In this document: one piece after another, positions 1-6,318 of the stretch | Layout of the letters: each line of letters opens with the position of its first letter | Position numbering within the stretch: position 1 is the stretch's first letter | Assembly (NCBI GenBank): GCA_003242605.1 | Contig: QGUZ01000101.1 | Coordinates: 1 to 15,768, forward strand | Source of the DNA: Actinomycetota bacterium | GTDB taxonomy: Bacteria; Actinomycetota; Actinomycetes; Streptosporangiales; Streptosporangiaceae | DNA: 15,768 bases | Reading direction: 5' to 3' | Notes under the pieces: generated by a model | What the model was told of the DNA's origin: nothing | What the model saw: only the letters and a program-made list of their open reading frames with translations | The model's database searches: none | Made by a program: the position numbers and the translations under genes

Positions 1-452
1 CACGCGTCCTTGGCGTACCCGTGCGTCGGCGGTTCGTGCGGCTCGGTGTCCTCGGTGAACATCGCCGGATCGTGCGGCGAGGAGCCGTAGACGGCCGTGG
101 TGGAACGCACCACCACGCGGGAGACCGTCTCCGACCGCTGGCACGCGGCCAATAACTGCATGGTGCCGATAACGTTGTGCTCTTTCATCACCGAGCGGCC
201 ACCGCCCTTGGCCGGGGCCGTGACCAGGCTCATGTGCACAACGGTATCGATGTCCGCCGCCGCGATGACCTGGGCGATGTCGGGGCTGCGCAGGTCCACC
301 CGGACGAACTCGACCCTGCCGAGATCGCGCGCGGGCGGCGGCACCGTGTCGACTCCGATGACCCGGGTGATCTCCGGGTCCGCTGCGAGCACGCCGGCCA
401 ACCGCGCACCGATATGGCGGGACACCCCGGTGACGAGCACGGTGTGGGCCAT
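1..452 (-). CDS. NAD-dependent epimerase/dehydratase (extended SDR), 3' end outside window
   Basis: The gene starts at an ATG (450-452) and runs off the left edge after about 150 codons, so only the N-terminal part is visible. The first residues, MAHTVLVTGVSRHIGARLA, form a Rossmann beta-strand and a variant nucleotide-binding loop in which the usual middle glycine of TGxxGxxG is replaced. This is followed by an acidic residue after the second strand (VIGVDTV), a VDLRSPD segment, TVVHMSLV and VVVRSTTAVYG, all in the order typical of extended SDR epimerases. The YxxxK active site would lie just past the edge. The gene begins 24 bases after bS22 on the same strand, so the two are probably co-transcribed. 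From memory, the order HTH, bS22, galE2-like epimerase is also found in Mycobacterium tuberculosis (Rv0500A-Rv0500B-Rv0501). The sugar-nucleotide substrate cannot be told from this fragment. Confidence 0.85.
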   Translation of the reverse strand, partial: MAHTVLVTGVSRHIGARLAGVLAADPEITRVIGVDTVPPPARDLGRVEFVRVDLRSPDIAQVIAAADIDTVVHMSLVTAPAKGGGRSVMKEHNVIGTMQLLAACQRSETVSRVVVRSTTAVYGSSPHDPAMFTEDTEPHEPPTHGYAKDA

Positions 453-476
453 CGACGCCTCGCAGACTCCGTATCG

Positions 477-575
477 CTACTTCTTGTTACGCCGCTGGAC
501 TCGAGTGCGCTTGAGCAGCTTACGGTGCTTCTTCTTCGCCATCCGCTTGCGACGCTTCTTGATGACAGAGCCCAC
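477..575 (-). CDS. Small ribosomal subunit protein bS22 (AURKAIP1/COX24-like), 32 aa
   Basis: This is a very short, extremely basic protein that starts at GTG (573-575), reads VGSVIKKRRKRMAKKKHRKL and ends RTRVQRRNKK. About half of its residues are Lys or Arg. The sequence matches my memory of the actinobacterial bS22 protein (AURKAIP1/COX24 domain), which was found in mycobacterial 70S ribosomes near the decoding centre. The GTG start fits the family N-terminus (GSVIKKRRKRM), and a G-rich stretch lies just upstream as a weak ribosome-binding site. It sits between the HTH gene and the epimerase gene on the same strand, which is a conserved neighbourhood. Upstream, two small inverted repeats (617-636 and 650-670) lie in the presumed leader and promoter. 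A longer reading of the same frame beyond 575 is GC-rich low-complexity sequence and is unlikely to be coding. Confidence 0.88.
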   Translation of the reverse strand: MGSVIKKRRKRMAKKKHRKLLKRTRVQRRNKK

Positions 576-616
576 GGGACCCCCAGAACGGTAGTTGAGG
601 ATGTCGTTACGAGGAT

Positions 617-636
617 TCGGTGTAGACGAACACCGA
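617..636 (-). repeat. Inverted repeat in the presumed bS22 leader
   Basis: TCGGTGT (617-623) and ACACCGA (630-636) are perfect 7-base arms around a 6-base loop. The repeat ends 42 bases upstream of the bS22 start. It could be an RNA hairpin in the leader or a protein-binding site. Nothing else identifies it. Confidence 0.4.
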
Positions 637-649
637 CCAAACAGCCTAC

Positions 650-670
650 CGGCGATCCCGGGCCGATCGC
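650..670 (-). promoter_or_regulatory. Operator-like palindrome upstream of bS22
   Basis: GGCGATC (650-656) and GATCGCC (664-670) are perfect 7-base arms separated by 7 bases. The palindrome lies three bases upstream, on the minus strand, of a TAGGCT hexamer (642-647) that could be the bS22 -10 element. The arm length and spacing resemble those of a dimeric regulator's operator, but the binding protein is unknown and chance is possible in GC-rich DNA. Confidence 0.3.
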
Positions 671-1054
671 CCACCGGGCGGGCTCTGTGTTCATCACGAC
701 GCCGTCCAGCGACGGTCCGGTTATCGTCCGGGCGGCCGCCGCCGCGTAAAGAGCCGGTCGCCCGGGTCCGCGGACGATGCGAACGGCTCACGGACCGGTC
801 CGCCCAGGAACGGCCATGCCGTACGGCGCCGGGTACGGCACCGCGTCCCCGGCGCGGCCCCGTGGCCGACGCCGCCGGCGACGCGACGCGCCACCGCGCG
901 GGACGCCGGCTCCGGCGCCGCGCGCGGCCACGGCGGCGGGAACGTTTCACGAAGACGGCGCGACACCGCCCGTGCGGGTGCGCGCGCCGTACCGGCCGGC
1001 GATCGCCGCTGATCACCGTGCCGGACCGGCCGCGTGCACCGGCGGTGCGCCGTG

Positions 1055-1090
1055 CCGCCACGCCGGCCCCTGGGCCGGCCGCCGTGGCGG
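1055..1090. repeat. Long interrupted GC-rich hairpin
   Basis: CCGCCACG (1055-1062) pairs with CGTGGCGG (1083-1090), and CCGGCCC (1063-1069) pairs with GGGCCGG (1072-1078). The loop is two bases and there is a four-base bulge (1079-1082). It forms 15 base pairs and lies about 105 bases beyond the HTH gene stop. It may be a backup terminator or a transcript 3' structure. Confidence 0.4.
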
Positions 1091-1106
1091 TGGTGAGGCC
1101 GCCGCA

Positions 1107-1124
1107 CCCCGCCCGCGGGCGGGG
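1107..1124. repeat. Perfect 18-bp palindrome
   Basis: CCCCGCCCG followed directly by CGGGCGGGG is fully symmetric. It sits between two other hairpins downstream of the HTH gene. With no spacer it would fold poorly as a hairpin, so a DNA-level role or chance in GC-rich sequence are both possible. Confidence 0.35.
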
Positions 1125-1149
1125 CGTGGCGGGACGTCGCCTCGGGGAT

Positions 1150-1180
1150 GGCGCCGGCACGCCGCGAGCGCGCCGGCGCC
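1150..1180 (-). terminator. Probable terminator of the HTH gene
   Basis: GGCGCCGGC (1150-1158) pairs perfectly with GCCGGCGCC (1172-1180), and after an A-C mismatch three more pairs close a 5-base loop. On the minus strand the stem begins 15 bases after the HTH gene stop codon. There is no T-run, as is common for GC-rich actinobacterial hairpin terminators. If it works, bS22 needs its own promoter. Confidence 0.5.
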
Positions 1181-1195
1181 GGCCGCCTCAGTCGC

Positions 1196-1399
1196 TCATC
1201 CCGCCTCGATGAACGCGTCTCTGAGGTAGTCGTGCACCGCCTGTTCCGGCACCCGGAAGGACCGCCCGACCCGGATGGCCGGCAGCTCACCCGAGTGCAC
1301 CAGCCGGTACACCGTCATCTTGGAGACCCGCATGACCGTGGCGACCTCGGCCACCGTCAGGAACTTCACCTCGCTGAGAGGTCTCTCGCCTGCACCCAT
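1196..1399 (-). CDS. Small excisionase-family helix-turn-helix protein, 67 aa
   Basis: This is a single-domain DNA-binding protein. Residues 13-62 form a winged HTH of the excisionase/MerR-like type: LTVAEVATVMRVSKMTVYRL is the helix-turn-helix, and GELPAIRVGRSFRVPEQAV is the basic wing. From memory, the VSKMTVYRLVHSGELPA(I/V)RVGRSFRV core is strongly conserved in the actinobacterial homologue next to bS22 (Rv0500A in M. tuberculosis). I chose the ATG at 1397-1399 because GGGAGAGG lies six bases before it; a GTG at 1415-1417 would add six residues but has no good ribosome-binding site. A possible promoter lies at 1472-1499 and a hairpin follows the stop. It is BldC-like in fold but not BldC by sequence. 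Its target genes are unknown. Confidence 0.85.
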   Translation of the reverse strand: MGAGERPLSEVKFLTVAEVATVMRVSKMTVYRLVHSGELPAIRVGRSFRVPEQAVHDYLRDAFIEAG

Positions 1400-1471
1400 C
1401 GGACGCCTCTCCCGCACGTGTTACCGGGTTGTCCCCACCTGTGCCATTGCTCACGCACGTGTACTGCTGTC

Positions 1472-1499
1472 AGCGTAAGTCGCGAGTCCGATGGAGCAA
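1472..1499 (-). promoter_or_regulatory. Possible promoter of the HTH gene
   Basis: On the minus strand TTGCTC (1494-1499) and TACGCT (1472-1477) are separated by 16 bases and lie about 75 bases upstream of the chosen HTH start. They match the sigma-70-type pattern moderately. No transcript data support it. Confidence 0.3.
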
Positions 1500-1608
1500 A
1501 CCCCCTATTCCATCAAGCAGCGGTGAGCCGCGCCACCTAAAAGCACAAAATCCCAGGCAGGACGCGGTCTACCGAAGAGGATGGATCTTTGGAACGGACC
1601 AACCGCCG

Positions 1609-1633
1609 GACATTACAGTCATCCACTAATGTC
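1609..1633. promoter_or_regulatory. Operator-like inverted repeat GACATTA-N11-TAATGTC
   Basis: There are two perfect 7-base arms (1609-1615 and 1627-1633) with an 11-base spacer. On the minus strand the right arm also spells TTGACA, a consensus -35, with TAATGT 14 bases later. That spacing is too short for a normal promoter. The site looks like a binding site for a dimeric regulator; which one is unknown. Confidence 0.35.
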
Positions 1634-1657
1634 AAAAAGTTGCCGGCCGATCGGCGG
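1634..1657 (-). terminator. Weak terminator candidate after the phosphatase-like gene
   Basis: On the minus strand a short GC-rich imperfect stem around GCCGATCGGC (1646-1655) is followed by CAAC and then five T residues (1634-1638). T-runs are rare in this DNA. It lies about 65 bases beyond the stop of the phosphatase-like gene. The stem is short and bulged, so this is tentative. Confidence 0.3.
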
Positions 1658-1719
1658 TCACCAACAAACCGGGCGGTGTTGCCCATGTTCCGACATGTAC
1701 CGATTGGACGGGACGCGCC

Positions 1720-2553
1720 TCAGAGGTCACGTGTGATCCGGTGGATCAGGTACGCCGTGAGCGGGCGGTAGTACCGCGGCAGCACGTTGTCGTCGAGCGG
1801 CACCGCCACCGCGATCTTCCCCTCGGCCTCGCCGACGAACAGCGCGGGGTCGTTGCAGTCCGCGAACCCGACCGTCTCGATGCCCGCCTGGCCGGCCGCG
1901 CCCGCCCAGCCGTGGTCGGCGACCACCAGGTCGGGGCGGGGCTCCCCGCGCCGGTCGAGCTCCTCCAGGATGCGCACCATCGGCTCGGCGTCGTGGGTGT
2001 GCACGAACGAGCCGCGGTCGTCGAGCATCGCGACGTCGTCGAGGTACCGGATCCGGCGCCTGCGGCCGTAGCCGCCGACGCACTCGATCCCCTCGGCGGG
2101 CGTGATCACGGTCGCGCCGTACTCGGCCGCGACCCGGGCGAGCGCGGTGTGGATCGCGAGCAGGCCGGTGGGGTGCCCGGTGGCGAACAGCAGGCGCGCC
2201 GAGCCCCGGGCGAGCGCCGCGCCGATCCGGTCGGCCATCGCCTCCAGCGCGTCGATCGTCCGGTCGGGGTCGATCGTGTCCTGGCCCTCGCGGTGCTCGG
2301 GGTCCGGGGAGACGCCGACCGACTTCGCCATCAGGGCGAGGATGTCGGCATAGCTCCACTCCTCGGCGATGTCGAGGCCGAACAGGTAGTACGGGTCCCG
2401 CAGCGCGAGCGACCGGTAGTGGTCGAGGTTGTTCTCGCGCGGGGTGGCGACGTGCCCGGCGATCCTCGTGCGGACCAGATGCTCCCGCAACTCCTCCCGG
2501 CTGGGGGCGCGGTCGGTGCGCCCACCCCGGTCCGGCACGCTCGCGGCGCCCAT
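1720..2553 (-). CDS. Conserved actinobacterial phosphatase-like protein, 277 aa
   Basis: I recognise this only as the conserved protein that actinobacterial genomes usually label 'phosphatase', found near acuC and proC. Landmarks are VRTRIAGHVATPRENNLDHYRSL near the N-terminus, an LLFATGHPTGLLAIHTAL segment, a PAEGIECVGGYG segment, DLVVADHGWAGAAGQAG and a C-terminal GEAEGKIAVAVPLDDNV. No signal peptide or membrane segment is visible. The ATG at 2551-2553 has GGGAG six bases upstream and fits the remembered family start. A GTG at 2611-2613 would add 20 Arg-rich residues and lacks a site. The gene lies 69 bases after acuC on the same strand. I do not see a textbook phosphatase motif and know of no substrate, so the functional label is weak, while its status as a real gene is strong. 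Confidence 0.7.
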   Translation of the reverse strand: MGAASVPDRGGRTDRAPSREELREHLVRTRIAGHVATPRENNLDHYRSLALRDPYYLFGLDIAEEWSYADILALMAKSVGVSPDPEHREGQDTIDPDRTIDALEAMADRIGAALARGSARLLFATGHPTGLLAIHTALARVAAEYGATVITPAEGIECVGGYGRRRRIRYLDDVAMLDDRGSFVHTHDAEPMVRILEELDRRGEPRPDLVVADHGWAGAAGQAGIETVGFADCNDPALFVGEAEGKIAVAVPLDDNVLPRYYRPLTAYLIHRITRDL

Positions 2554-2622
2554 ATCCACTCCCGTCCGTACTCGTCGTCGACGTCCCGCCCGCCACGGGA
2601 CCGGATCGGTCACCTCACGCGG

Positions 2623-3786
2623 CTAGGGCAGGGGATCAAGGCCGCGCAGCGGGAAGACGGCCTTTCGCGTCGCCATGATCGCCCGGTCGACCGGATCCGC
2701 CGGGTCATAACCATCTGAGATATCACGAAATTCCGGAATGCACCCGTCCGTCATGGTCGGCGGGGCGGTCTCCCCCACGCGCTCCCCCACGAGCGCCCGC
2801 CACCGCGCGGGCGTCTCGGTCGCCGGATCGACCGGGTGGCCCGACGCCTCCGCGATCAGGTGGGTCCACGCCCGCGGCACCACCTGCGCCAGCGCGTACC
2901 CGCCCCCGCCGGTGGCGAGCCACCGGCCGCCCGCGGTCTCGTGCGCGAGCCGGTGCAGCGCCGCGTACGCCGCGCGCTGGCCGTCCACGGAGAGCCGCAG
3001 GTGGGCGAGCGGGTCGAGCCGGTGGCCGTCACAGCCGTGCTGGCTGACGAGCACCTGCGGGGCGAACTCCCGCAGCAGCGGCGGCACCAGCGCGTGGAAC
3101 GCCCGCAGCCACTCGGCGTCCCCGCAGCCCGCCGGGAGCGCCACGTTCACCGCGCTGCCCTCGGCGCCGGTCTCGCTCGGGTAGCCGGTGCCGGGGAACA
3201 GCGTGCGCGGGCTCTCGTGCAGGCTGATCGTGAGCACCCGGGGGTCGTCGTAGAACATCGCCTGCACGCCGTCCCCGTGGTGCACGTCGACGTCGACGTA
3301 CGCGATGCGCTCGGCGCCGTTCTCGAGCATCCAGGCGATCGCCACGGCCGGGTCGTTGTAGACGCAGAACCCGCTCGCCGCCGCGGGCATGGCGTGGTGC
3401 AGCCCGCCCGCGATGTTGAGCGCGTGCTGCACCTCGCCGGTCCACACCGCCTTCGCGGCGGCCAGCGTCGCCCCGGCCACGAGCGCGGAGGCCTCGTGGA
3501 CGCCGGGGAAGGCCGGATTGTCGGTGGTGCCCAGCCCGTGCCACACGTCCGGCACGCCGTGCCGGGACACCTCCTTGACCGCCGCGATGTAGTCGCGGTC
3601 GTGCACCCGGGCGAGGTCGTCGTCCGTGGCGGGTGTGCATCCGGCAAGCTCGACCCGGTCGAGCACGCCGAGCTCCCGGGCGAGCGCCATGGTGAGCTCG
3701 ACCCGCACCGGGGCCAGCGGATGCCCCGGGCCGAAGTCGTAGCCGATGAGCCCGTCGTCCCACACCACGCGCACGGAATCGCTCAT
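2623..3786 (-). CDS. acuC: AcuC-type deacetylase (class I HDAC family), 387 aa
   Basis: This is a zinc-dependent deacetylase of the arginase/HDAC fold. Key residues are all present: the charge-relay pair H130-H131 (GGLHHAM), the metal-binding DVDVHHGDG segment with D167 and H169, the third metal ligand D253 (HGCDGHRLDPL), and the transition-state tyrosine Y297 in GGGGY. The length of 387 residues is normal for AcuC. I chose the ATG at 3784-3786 (MSDSVRVVWDD) because the family begins just before this strand; an upstream GTG at 3832-3834 would add 16 residues. In Bacillus subtilis AcuC removes acetyl groups from acetyl-CoA synthetase; the same role here is inference. The gene is separated from proC by 112 bases that contain a strong hairpin, so it may have its own promoter, although I see no clear one. 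Confidence 0.88.
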   Translation of the reverse strand: MSDSVRVVWDDGLIGYDFGPGHPLAPVRVELTMALARELGVLDRVELAGCTPATDDDLARVHDRDYIAAVKEVSRHGVPDVWHGLGTTDNPAFPGVHEASALVAGATLAAAKAVWTGEVQHALNIAGGLHHAMPAAASGFCVYNDPAVAIAWMLENGAERIAYVDVDVHHGDGVQAMFYDDPRVLTISLHESPRTLFPGTGYPSETGAEGSAVNVALPAGCGDAEWLRAFHALVPPLLREFAPQVLVSQHGCDGHRLDPLAHLRLSVDGQRAAYAALHRLAHETAGGRWLATGGGGYALAQVVPRAWTHLIAEASGHPVDPATETPARWRALVGERVGETAPPTMTDGCIPEFRDISDGYDPADPVDRAIMATRKAVFPLRGLDPLP

Positions 3787-3856
3787 GCGGTGACCGTACC
3801 GCACGCCGGGCACGTGGTGGGCACCCCCCGCCACCGGGTACGGCCGGCCTGCGGCG

Positions 3857-3896
3857 CGGCCCGCGCGAGGGCCGACCGAGCGCGCCGCGCGGGCCG
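3857..3896 (-). terminator. Strong hairpin directly after proC
   Basis: Perfect 11-base arms CGGCCCGCGCG (3857-3867) and CGCGCGGGCCG (3886-3896) enclose an 18-base loop. On the minus strand the stem begins two bases after the proC stop codon. It has no T-run. It probably ends or stabilises the proC transcript and separates it from acuC. Confidence 0.5.
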
Positions 3897-3898
3897 GA

Positions 3899-4696
3899 TC
3901 AGCCGGAGGCGAGCTCGCGGCCGCGGTCGCGCGCGGCCGAGATCGCGTCGAGGAAGGCGGCGCGCACGCGGTGCCGCTCCAGCTCGGCGACGGCCGCGAT
4001 CGTGGTGCCGCCCGGCGAGGTCACCGCCTCGCGCAGGATGACCGGGTGCTCGCCGGAGTCGCGCAGCATGATCGCAGCGCCGACGAGGGTCTGGATCACC
4101 ATCTCCAGCGCGGCGGCGCGCGGCATGCCGAGCAGGATGCCCGCGTCCACCATCGCCTCGACGAGGTAGAAAAAGTACGCCGGGCCGCTGCCGGAGAGCG
4201 CCGTGGCCGCGTCCTGCAGCGACTCGGGGATGCGCAGCACCTTGCCGACCGGGGAGAACAGCTCCTCCACCCGGCGCAGGTGCTCCTCCTCGGCGTGCGA
4301 CCCCGCCGAGATCACGCTCATCGCCTCGTCGACGAGCACCGGGGTGTTCGACATCACCCGCACCACCGGCACCCGCTCCTTGATCCGGGCCTCGACGAAC
4401 GCGGTGGTGATGCCCGCCGCCGCGGAGATCACCAGCGTGCCCGCGGGCACGTGCGGCCCGATCTCGTCGAGCAGGCGGGCCATGTCCTGCGGCTTCACGG
4501 TGAGAACGAGGGTGCTCGCGGTCTTCGCCGCCTCGACGTTCGACACCACCCGCACCTTGTACCGCTCGGCGATGGCCTCGCCGCGCTCCGGGCGGCGCAC
4601 GGTGGCGAGCACGCGGTCCGGCTCGAAGCCCGCGCGCAGCAGGCCCGACAACAGGGCCTCGCCCATCTTCCCGGTTCCCAGAATCGCGATAGGCAC
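3899..4696 (-). CDS. proC: Pyrroline-5-carboxylate reductase, 265 aa
   Basis: ProC reduces pyrroline-5-carboxylate to L-proline with NAD(P)H, the last step of proline synthesis, in the cytoplasm. The N-terminus IAILGTGKMGEALLSGLL carries the GxGxMG nucleotide-binding loop (residues 7-12). VKPQDM (68-72) and VMSNTPV (114-120) match the family. The signature region SGSGPAYFFYLVEAMVDAG (168-186) and REAVTSPGGTT (222-232) form the dimeric C-terminal active-site domain. The length is typical. The start is a GTG (4694-4696) with GGGTGAGG just upstream, overlapping the end of the preceding gene's tail region. The proline-dehydrogenase-like gene ends only nine bases before it, so the two are almost certainly one transcript. 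Confidence in function is high. Confidence 0.95.
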   Translation of the reverse strand: MPIAILGTGKMGEALLSGLLRAGFEPDRVLATVRRPERGEAIAERYKVRVVSNVEAAKTASTLVLTVKPQDMARLLDEIGPHVPAGTLVISAAAGITTAFVEARIKERVPVVRVMSNTPVLVDEAMSVISAGSHAEEEHLRRVEELFSPVGKVLRIPESLQDAATALSGSGPAYFFYLVEAMVDAGILLGMPRAAALEMVIQTLVGAAIMLRDSGEHPVILREAVTSPGGTTIAAVAELERHRVRAAFLDAISAARDRGRELASG

Positions 4697-4705
4697 GGCC
4701 TCACC

Positions 4706-5644
4706 CTACAAGCGCCGCAGCAGGTATCCGTACCAGGCCGTGCCGTACGGCACGTGCACCCGGACCGCCGCGCCGAGGCCGCGCAGCCGCCGCTGCTCGG
4801 CGGCCCGGACGCCGTACGGCAGCTCGAACTCGCAGTCGCCCGGCTCGCGCTCGTTGAGCGTGGCGAGCACCGAGGCGATCTCGATCATGCGGCCGTCGTG
4901 GGTGGCGACCGTCACGTGGCCGCGGCCCGCCATGAGCACGCGCAGGCAGCGCACGAACGAGCGGTCGACCGCGTGCCCGCCGGGGTGCGGGAGACGGGCG
5001 GGGCCGCGGGGCCCCCCCTTGCCCCGCCGCCCCCGCCGGTCGGTGAGCAGGCGGCAGTGCTCCTCGGCGGCGCGCAGGCAGGCGGGCACGGTGACGCCCG
5101 CGTCCGGGTGCTCCTTGATCAGCTCGGCGTGGAGCGCGAGCAGCCGCTCGGCGGGCACGCGCCCCTCGGCGAGGTCGAGGGTGACCGTGGCCCCGGCGTC
5201 CCGGGCGGCCGCGCACAGCCGGGCCGCGCCGTCGAGCGCGCGCCGCTCGTCCGCGGGCAGGCCGAGCGCGCCGGCGTCCACCAGGAGGTCCGCGCCGCGG
5301 GCGAGGCCGCGCGCGGCGAGCAGGTCGAGCAGGCGCAGGTACTCGGCGACGGTGCGCTCGGCGCGCCGCCGCACCGCCGCCGCGCCGGTCGCCCGGGCGC
5401 CGCCCGCCCCGCGGTCCGCGGCGCCCGCCGGCCGCGGGCCCCCGCCGGCCGCCGCGCACTCGCCGAGGTACTCGATCGTCACCGGCAGCCCGGCGGCGGC
5501 GAGCTCGCCGGCGGCCACTACCGCGTCGGCGGCGTCCGGCCCGGCCACGTACCGGCGCAGCAGGCCACGGGCGAGCGGCGAGCCCGCCACGAGCCGCTCG
5601 GCGCGCCGGCCGGTCTCCCCCAGGGCGGCGAGGACGTTGCGCAC
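4706..5644 (-). CDS. Divergent proline dehydrogenase-like protein, 312 aa
   Basis: The length and both ends fit the monofunctional actinobacterial proline dehydrogenase family. The N-terminus (RAERLVAGSPLARGLLRRYVAG) matches, as do AGATVTLD (150-157), RSFVRCLRVLMAG (228-240), VATHD (246-250) and the final PYGTAWYGYLLRRL with the conserved Arg pair 310-311. Compared from memory with active enzymes, the KLS lysine motif is replaced (ADLLVDAG, 118-125), AYL is ACL (188-190), KGAY is KGGP (209-212) and the YxxxG tyrosine is His 297. A low-complexity Ala/Gly/Arg insert fills about residues 62-95. I chose the GTG at 5642-5644 from family length; its G-rich stretch touches the start codon, and an ATG at 5804-5806 would add 54 low-complexity residues. 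It lies nine bases before proC. It may be inactive, altered in substrate or regulatory. Confidence 0.6.
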   Translation of the reverse strand: MRNVLAALGETGRRAERLVAGSPLARGLLRRYVAGPDAADAVVAAGELAAAGLPVTIEYLGECAAAGGGPRPAGAADRGAGGARATGAAAVRRRAERTVAEYLRLLDLLAARGLARGADLLVDAGALGLPADERRALDGAARLCAAARDAGATVTLDLAEGRVPAERLLALHAELIKEHPDAGVTVPACLRAAEEHCRLLTDRRGRRGKGGPRGPARLPHPGGHAVDRSFVRCLRVLMAGRGHVTVATHDGRMIEIASVLATLNEREPGDCEFELPYGVRAAEQRRLRGLGAAVRVHVPYGTAWYGYLLRRL

Positions 5645-5813
5645 TCCCCCAAGCGTACGCGGCGGCCCCGCCTCCGCCCGGGAGCCGCGGCCGCGCGCCG
5701 CCGGACCCGCGCGGCCGCCCCGCGCACCTCCGCTGACCTGCGCGGACGGCGCTGCGGCGGCGGGCGCGGGCGCGCGGTGAACCGTCGCGGCGCGCCGTAA
5801 CGTCATTAGGGCT

Positions 5814-6293
5814 ATGCGAAGGATTTTTCTGGCGGCGCTCGTCCTGCTCGTCGCCGCCTGCGGGAATCCGGCGCCGGAGGACTCCGCGGCGCCCACCACG
5901 GCCCGGCGGCCCGACGCCGCCACCCTCGGCCCGGAGGCCCCCGCCTCCGGCTCGCCCCACGACACGCCGGACACCGTCCCGGAGCCGAGCGCGTCCCCGG
6001 CGACGCCGAAGGGCGGCACCGTCAACCCCAGGAAGGTGCCGTGGACCAGTGCCGAGCCGGTCGGGGACGGCCGCACGATCCGCGTCGTGTGGACCTCCGG
6101 GGTCGAGCCGTGCGCCACGCTCGACCGGGTGGAGGTCGACGAGGGCCGCGATCAGGTCACCGTCACGCTCTACGAGGGCCCGTCGCGGGCCTCCCCCGAC
6201 GCGGTGTGCATCGAGATCGCGATCAACAAGGTCACCGAGGTGCGGCTGAAGCGGCCGCTGGGCGACCGCCGGATCGTCGACGGGGCGCGCTGA
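5814..6293 (+). CDS. Small lipoprotein of unknown function, 159 aa
   Basis: The protein begins with a lipoprotein signal: MRR, a hydrophobic stretch (IFLAALVLLVAA) and a lipobox ending in Cys 16 (LVAAC-GN). After lipidation it should be anchored on the outer face of the membrane. Residues 17-70 are a Pro/Ala/Ser/Thr-rich linker. The C-terminal half looks folded: IRVVWTSGVEPCATLDRVEV, QVTVTLYEG, VCIEIAINKVTEVRL and a final RRIVDG. Two Cys could form a disulfide. I recall similar C-terminal domains in many actinobacterial proteins of unknown function. The ATG at 5814 is preceded by TAACGT (5798-5803), a possible -10 so close that the mRNA may be nearly leaderless; no good ribosome-binding site is visible. 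It is divergent from the proline-dehydrogenase-like gene and followed by a hairpin. Confidence 0.75.
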   Translation: MRRIFLAALVLLVAACGNPAPEDSAAPTTARRPDAATLGPEAPASGSPHDTPDTVPEPSASPATPKGGTVNPRKVPWTSAEPVGDGRTIRVVWTSGVEPCATLDRVEVDEGRDQVTVTLYEGPSRASPDAVCIEIAINKVTEVRLKRPLGDRRIVDGAR

Positions 6294-6296
6294 CCG

Positions 6297-6318
6297 GGCG
6301 GCCGGGCTCCCGGCCGCC
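6297..6318 (+). terminator. Probable terminator of the lipoprotein gene
   Basis: GGCGGCCGG (6297-6305) pairs perfectly with CCGGCCGCC (6310-6318) around a 4-base loop, starting four bases after the stop codon. There is no T-run. It separates the lipoprotein gene from the heat-shock operon. Confidence 0.5.

Larger units (their letters stand above)
576..1149. other. GC-rich gene-free stretch between the HTH gene and bS22
   Basis: No convincing gene was found here. Every reading frame is open by base composition alone and gives Arg/Pro/Ala-rich sequence without a domain. The left end should hold the bS22 promoter and leader. A TAGGCT hexamer on the minus strand (642-647) could be a -10 element, but I see no good -35. 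Inverted repeats lie at 617-636, 650-670, 1055-1090 and 1107-1124. From memory, the HTH and bS22 genes lie closer together in other actinobacteria, so the length of this gap is itself notable. Confidence 0.5.
1500..1719. other. AT-richer intergenic island
   Basis: This stretch between the phosphatase-like gene and the HTH promoter is clearly less GC-rich than its surroundings and codes for nothing I recognise. It holds a GACATTA inverted repeat (1609-1633), a weak T-tract terminator candidate (1634-1657) and several A-runs. Its composition suggests regulatory DNA. Confidence 0.45.

Noticed and set aside
576..1160. Overlapping Arg-rich open frames in the gap upstream of bS22
   Set aside because: All frames are open because of base composition; none has a ribosome-binding site plus a protein-like sequence. 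Only the last 32 codons on the minus strand (477-575) are real.
5022..5041. Frameshift at the G-run within the proline-dehydrogenase-like gene
   Set aside because: Reading the neighbouring frames near the G-run does not restore the KGAY motif, and the frame resumes correctly on both sides, so divergence explains it better than a single indel.
3971..5800. A plus-strand open frame of 609 codons opposite proC and the proline-dehydrogenase-like gene
   Set aside because: It is Arg/Ala/Gly/His-rich with no recognisable motif and covers two genes with family matches on the other strand.
5645..6118. Longer N-terminus for the proline-dehydrogenase-like protein (up to 470 residues)
   Set aside because: The extension is low complexity and runs into the lipoprotein gene on the other strand. 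The family's first helix begins at 5644.
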